From: CAWUJK01 sp964586815
GTDB taxonomy: Bacteria; Patescibacteriota; Gracilibacteria; BD1-5; UBA6164
Length of the DNA stretch: 19,189 nt
Assembly (NCBI GenBank): GCA_964586815.1
Contig: CAZPIB010000011.1
Location: forward strand, 1-19,189
Direction: 5' to 3'
Notes under the pieces: model-generated
What the model was told of the DNA's origin: nothing
Databases searched by the model: none
What the model saw: the letters and a program-made list of their open reading frames with translations, nothing else
Program-made: the position numbers and the translations under genes
In this document: in pieces, positions 16,377 to 19,189 of the stretch
How the letters are laid out: each line of letters opens with the position of its first letter
Position numbering within the stretch: the first letter of the stretch is position 1

Positions 16377-17582
16377 TTAAATTTTTAATTCAAATTCTTT
16401 TTTTCAAAAACTTTTTCAATTAATAATAATTTCTATAAAATGTTTTCAAGCATAAAGTGCTTTTGTAGACATAATTTGTAATTTATGTTTTTTATTAATC
16501 TGTAGAGAATGCAGGCCTGCATTCTCTACTTTTTTAATTTTAAAAACTTTAGGTAATAATTTTCAAGCCTTATTTAAAAAATATATTTTATAATCTATTA
16601 TTAAATTTTCTGATTTTTTAGAATTTATATCAAAGCTAAATTCTAAACTTTCTCAAATTTTTATTACATTATTTTTTATTTCAAAATTATTTATTTCAAT
16701 TTTTGGATTACTAGAATAACCTAAAAATTCTAATGTTCTTTTATCTCACATTTTAACCAAACTTCTTGTAGAGTGTGAAATAATATAATCTAAATCATTT
16801 TTATCAGGGTGAACACAAGGTTCACCCCTACAATCTGTAGGGGCAGTACCTTGTGTCTGCCCTGATTTAATATTTAAATTATTTTTTTTCCACCTCTCCA
16901 AAACATCAATAACTAAATCAACATCAATTTTAGAAATATCATTCAAATGATTTGCAACACTTCTAGTTACAAATCTTGATTTATCTGTATATAGATTATC
17001 AAGAATTTTTATTGTTTTTTTATAATCTAAATTGATTTTTTGACACCAAGGAAGTTTCTGTCTACTTCCTTCACTAGAGAGTCTTCTAAGATGATAATTT
17101 TCTGATTTACTCCACTCAAGCATTTTTTCAAAAGTTTGCTTTTCAAATTTATTTAAGAAAAATCTAATAGATTCTTCAGCTGAAAATCTTGAAGTAATTT
17201 TTTCTAAAGCACTAAAACTAAATCCTAAATATTTTTCTTTACATCAATTTTCTGCAACAAATAAAGAATATGGACAAAAAATAAAATCACCAAAATTATT
17301 ATCTAGAGTTCAATTTTCATCTAGTTCTGGTAATGATTTTAATAAAATATTTACAGTTTTTTTATAATCATTTTTATCTCAAATGTATTTTCTAAACATA
17401 TCAGAAATATGAAAAATTCTTTGTTTTAATTCTAATTCAGGAAATTTATCCAAAACTTCATTTTCAAATTTTTCACTTAAAAAATCAGGATAAACATTTT
17501 TTATTAATCCTGATATATATTCAACTTTTTGTTTATTAAAAAGTTTGTCTTTTAGAGAGAATGAAGGTTTTGTTTTTTTCAT
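16377..17582 (-). CDS. AlkC-like DNA alkylation repair protein containing two palindromic inserts
   Basis: Predicted DNA glycosylase of the AlkC/AlkD HEAT-repeat superfamily (COG4335-like), removing alkylated bases; 401 residues. Family landmarks in order are FGDFIFCPYSLFVAENG, SALEKITSRFSAEESIRFFL, YHLRRLSSEGSRQKLPWCQK, RFVTRSVANHLNDISKIDVD, IISHSTRSLVK, LIIDYKIYFLNKAGKLLPKV and ALYAGKHFIEIIINGKSF. The frame is continuous only with TGA as Gly. Two G+C-richer palindromes lie inside it: 16804-16865, encoding a loop around SGQTQGTAPTDCRGEPCVHP between two conserved helices, and 16502-16529, encoding VENAGLHSLQ near the C-terminus. Both keep the frame. It follows a methyltransferase remnant (73 bases upstream), so alkylation repair is the local theme. 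Confidence 0.88.
16502..16529. repeat. 28-bp perfect palindrome inside the AlkC-like gene
   Basis: Fourteen-base arms without spacer or mismatch, starting GTAGAGAATGCAGG, half G+C in a region of very low G+C. It carries the GTAG...CTAC ends common in REP elements and is read in frame without a stop. A T run follows on the plus strand, so an RNA hairpin there could resemble a terminator for antisense transcription. Confidence 0.9.
16804..16865. repeat. REP/BIME-like doublet of inverted hairpins inside the AlkC-like gene
   Basis: A 62-base element with outer inverted ends TCAGGG/CCCTGA. It is made of two hairpins: GGGTGAAC-ACAAG-GTTCACCC (16807-16827) and GGGCAG-N10-CTGCCC (16841-16862). They are joined by CTACAATCTGTAG, so the units are inverted relative to each other as in a BIME. 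Both units share a core of ACAAGGT/ACCTTGT. G+C is about half. Similar short palindromes recur in many bacterial genomes and are often spread by RAYT transposases. Confidence 0.85.
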
Positions 17583-17654
17583 AAACTATACTTTTATATT
17601 AAAATAAACTTCCCTGTTTATTATTTTCTAAGTTTAATATTTTTTTCTTTATAT

Positions 17655-17747
17655 TTAATCATCAAGCATACACACTTTTTCTTCAAATTCTCAAAGAATT
17701 AATTCTCAAAAATTTGTTTTATGATATTGTATTGATATTTTTTTCAT
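17655..17747 (-). pseudogene. Fragment resembling the N-terminus of methylated-DNA-cysteine methyltransferase
   Basis: A 30-codon reading frame, six bases after the stop of the flavodoxin-fold gene, gives MKKISIQYHKTNFGELILGE and FEEKVCMLDD before TAA. This resembles the start of the Ogt/MGMT variants that begin QYYKTPFGELILGSF...LCLCDW. The catalytic PCHRV motif and the rest of the protein are absent; beyond the stop the frame breaks into short pieces, so this looks like a decayed remnant. A frame shift just before the stop would extend the similar region only slightly. Its place beside the AlkC-like gene fits an alkylation-repair pair. The identification is from memory over a short stretch, so moderate at best. 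Confidence 0.45.
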
Positions 17748-17753
17748 AAATTT

Positions 17754-18332
17754 TTATATTTTTTTTAAAATTTCTTTTCTTTTTTCTTCTGATAAACTAT
17801 GTAATTTATCTACCATTTTAAACTCAGTTAATTTTATTCCACAAAAATCAAAAGTAGTTTTGTTTAAAAACTTTTTTAAATTTATTCAAGCAAAAAATGG
17901 GAAGCTGTAAATCATTTTTGGTGCATCACAAGTTGTAAAAACTTTTGCTGTTTTTCATTTTAATAAACCTTCTGATTTTCAATTTTTATAATTAAAAGCA
18001 AAACTAACTGAGAAATTTGTATCAAAAAAGTTTTTCAAAATTGCTGGAACTCATCCCCACCAAACTGGAAAGAAAAAAACCATTTCATCAGCATTTGTTA
18101 TTTTTTCTTGAATACTATCTCTTTTTTCAGCCTCCAAAATATTTCCAGAATATAATTCTTTCATACTAGAATAATTTAGATAAGTTTGATTTACATCATA
18201 CAAATCAAGAATTTCAAATTCTTCACATTTTTTACTATAAGCATCAGCCATTGCATGACTAAAACTTTCTTTGCTAGGATTAGCTATTATTATTAGTGTT
18301 TTCACCCCAAGGGCATTTGTTTTACTGCACAT
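17754..18332 (-). CDS. NAD(P)H dehydrogenase (quinone)/flavodoxin-fold oxidoreductase
   Basis: Flavodoxin_2-type FMN/FAD oxidoreductase (NQO1/MdaB/KefF-like) that would reduce quinones or other acceptors by two electrons with NAD(P)H; 192 residues. After KTLIIIANPSKESFSHAMAD, where NPSKESFS is the flavin-phosphate loop, come ILDLYD, the long helix EAEKRDSIQEKITNAD, FFFPVWWGGVPAILKNFFD and FAFNYKNGKSEGLLKGKTAK, the flavin-ring and substrate region. The ATG at 18332 adds ten residues before the family start; an in-frame GTG (ten codons later, GTG AAA ACA) fits the family start better and could be the real one. No Shine-Dalgarno helps to decide. The glycine after WW is TGA. The Ogt-like remnant follows 6 bases after the stop. 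Confidence 0.9.
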
Positions 18333-18364
18333 TTTTTGTTTTTTTATTAAATTAAATTTTTAAG

Positions 18365-18601
18365 CTAAAAATCACCAAATATAATAAAATAGGTTTTAGG
18401 TAGTTTATTTATAAAAAATTTGAAAATATTATTTTCTAATCATTTTTTATCAATTATATATGAAGGAGTATTCAATTTCTTAATTTTATCAGACTTAGAA
18501 AATCTATTATATAAATCATCTGCCAAAAAATCTAAATTTCATATTTTATTAACTGAAGATAAAATTTCATTACATTTATTTATTTCTATATTACTTAACA
18601 T
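18365..18601 (-). CDS. Hypothetical protein, 78 residues, overlapping the LD-carboxypeptidase gene
   Basis: I do not recognise this protein. It begins MLSNIEINKCNEILSSVNKI, is Lys/Asn/Ile-rich, and ends KTYFIIFGDF before TAG. Its start overlaps the stop of the upstream peptidase S66 gene by 11 bases, which indicates translational coupling and supports that it is real. The central part (LADDLYNRFSKSDKIKKL) is predicted helical, and two glycines are TGA. No signal or membrane segment is visible. It could be an independent small protein or the product of a degraded larger gene. The next gene starts 32 bases downstream. Confidence 0.55.
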
Positions 18602-19189
18602 TATTTATCAATAGATTATTATCTAAAATTTTTACTTTTTTTCATATAGGTAAAATATAGTTTTCAACTACATGTCATATTTTATTAATTTTTAACACAG
18701 GTATATCTAAAAAATTTAACTTTTCTTTTATTAATTCATCTATGTTATAATTTTTTTTATTTTCAAAATTACAAAATGCAAAATTTCAAATAATAAATCA
18801 TTTACAATTTTTTAAAAATAATTTATTATTTAATAATTGTTGTATATAAGAAAAAATCCTTTCACAAGGTTCTCATATATCTTCCATAAAAAATATAAAG
18901 TCCTTATTTAGCTCTATAGGATCATACTCTGTTCATAATATCAAAGAATATGAAGGAATACATCATCAAATTAATATTCATTTAGCTATTTTTTTATTGT
19001 TTAATAAATTTCATTCTATTTTATTTTCTAATTTTGATTTATTAAAAAAATTATTTAATTGATTTATAGAAAAATCTGTAATAGCAGATTTTCATATTTG
19101 CCAAATATAATCATAACCATGATATGTAATCATTCATGTTTTTTTATATATAGCATTTAATAATATTGTTATATCACTAAGTCAAAAAA
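18591..19189 (-). CDS. LD-carboxypeptidase (peptidase S66), N-terminus beyond window
   Basis: C-terminal 199 codons of a peptidase S66 family member (LdcA/MccF type). LdcA removes the terminal D-Ala from murein tetrapeptides in cytoplasmic peptidoglycan recycling; MccF cleaves microcin C. The nucleophile motif appears as FGLSDITILLNAIYKKTGMI (family GYSDIT, Ser of the Ser-Glu-His triad). GGCIPSYSLILGTEYDPIEL matches the family GGN...GT region. The catalytic Glu is in FIFFMEDIGE and the His in NKIGHVVENYILPIGKKVKI. CKGFIIGNF follows the family pattern G-I-I-x-G-x-F. Many TGA glycines are needed. It is 5'-truncated by the window edge and overlaps the 78-residue gene by 11 bases. Confidence 0.92.

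Noticed and set aside
16804..16865. CRISPR repeat or intrinsic terminator
   Set aside because: There is a single doublet with no spacers, and it lies inside an open, family-like reading frame.
18420..18614. Plus-strand open frame of about 64 codons
   Set aside because: It is antisense to the 78-residue minus-strand gene, which overlaps the peptidase stop and needs TGA as glycine like its neighbours.
1..19189. tRNA genes or insertion sequences
   Set aside because: I found no cloverleaf with a GTTCRA T-loop and no transposase motif in the readable sequence; the N gaps could hide some.

Overview
The window is extremely A+T-rich. I found only four CpG dinucleotides by eye, and nearly every gene is interrupted by TGA when read with the standard code. 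With TGA read as glycine (translation table 25) the fragments join into full-length, recognisable proteins. The clearest proof is the ABC ATPase Walker A motif (GPNGAGKTT), where two of the glycines are TGA; the RecQ, DEAD-box, HrcA, AlkC-like and prepilin peptidase motifs agree. All arginines I read are AGA or AGG, with no CGN codon in any frame I assigned. Together this points to Candidatus Absconditabacteria (SR1) or Gracilibacteria of the Patescibacteria/CPR. Starts are not preceded by Shine-Dalgarno sequences. Two runs of exactly 100 N (3628-3727, 6102-6201) are assembly gaps.

Layout. 1-3426 (minus): 3' part of a Phd/YefM-type antitoxin gene, a diverged histidyl-tRNA-synthetase-like gene, and a CsdA/DbpA-like DEAD-box RNA helicase with an RGG tail. 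3427-3927: gap-containing stretch with hairpins and no credible gene. 3928-4462 (minus): complete antitoxin/RelE-type toxin pair with a consensus promoter. 4639-6072 (minus): gatB. 6215-7357 (minus): an unknown protein, then a rubredoxin-superoxide reductase fusion. 7462-9201 (plus): TPR protein and FtsA-like protein. 9226-9942 (minus): lone ABC ATPase. 10032-11855 (plus): GT4-like glycosyltransferase and a short HrcA. 11861-12172 (minus): thioredoxin. 12340-13991 (plus): prepilin peptidase and a conserved CPR protein of unknown function. 14002-19189 (minus): RecQ, AlkC-like DNA alkylation repair protein, a remnant resembling the start of a methylguanine-DNA methyltransferase, a flavodoxin-fold oxidoreductase, a 78-residue unknown protein, and an LD-carboxypeptidase (peptidase S66) running off the right edge.

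Themes. Genes are tightly packed. Three convergent pairs end inside shared palindromes that hold both stop codons. Redox/oxygen defence (Rd-SOR, thioredoxin, flavodoxin-fold oxidoreductase) and DNA repair (RecQ, AlkC-like, Ogt-like remnant) recur. Prepilin peptidase implies type IV pili or a related secretion apparatus, and FtsA implies conventional divisome parts. The most unusual sequence features are two G+C-richer palindromic (REP/BIME-like) elements lying in frame inside the AlkC-like gene, a 48-bp perfect palindrome between trxA and the prepilin peptidase gene, and the fused rubredoxin-SOR. I did not find a clearly new multi-gene system.
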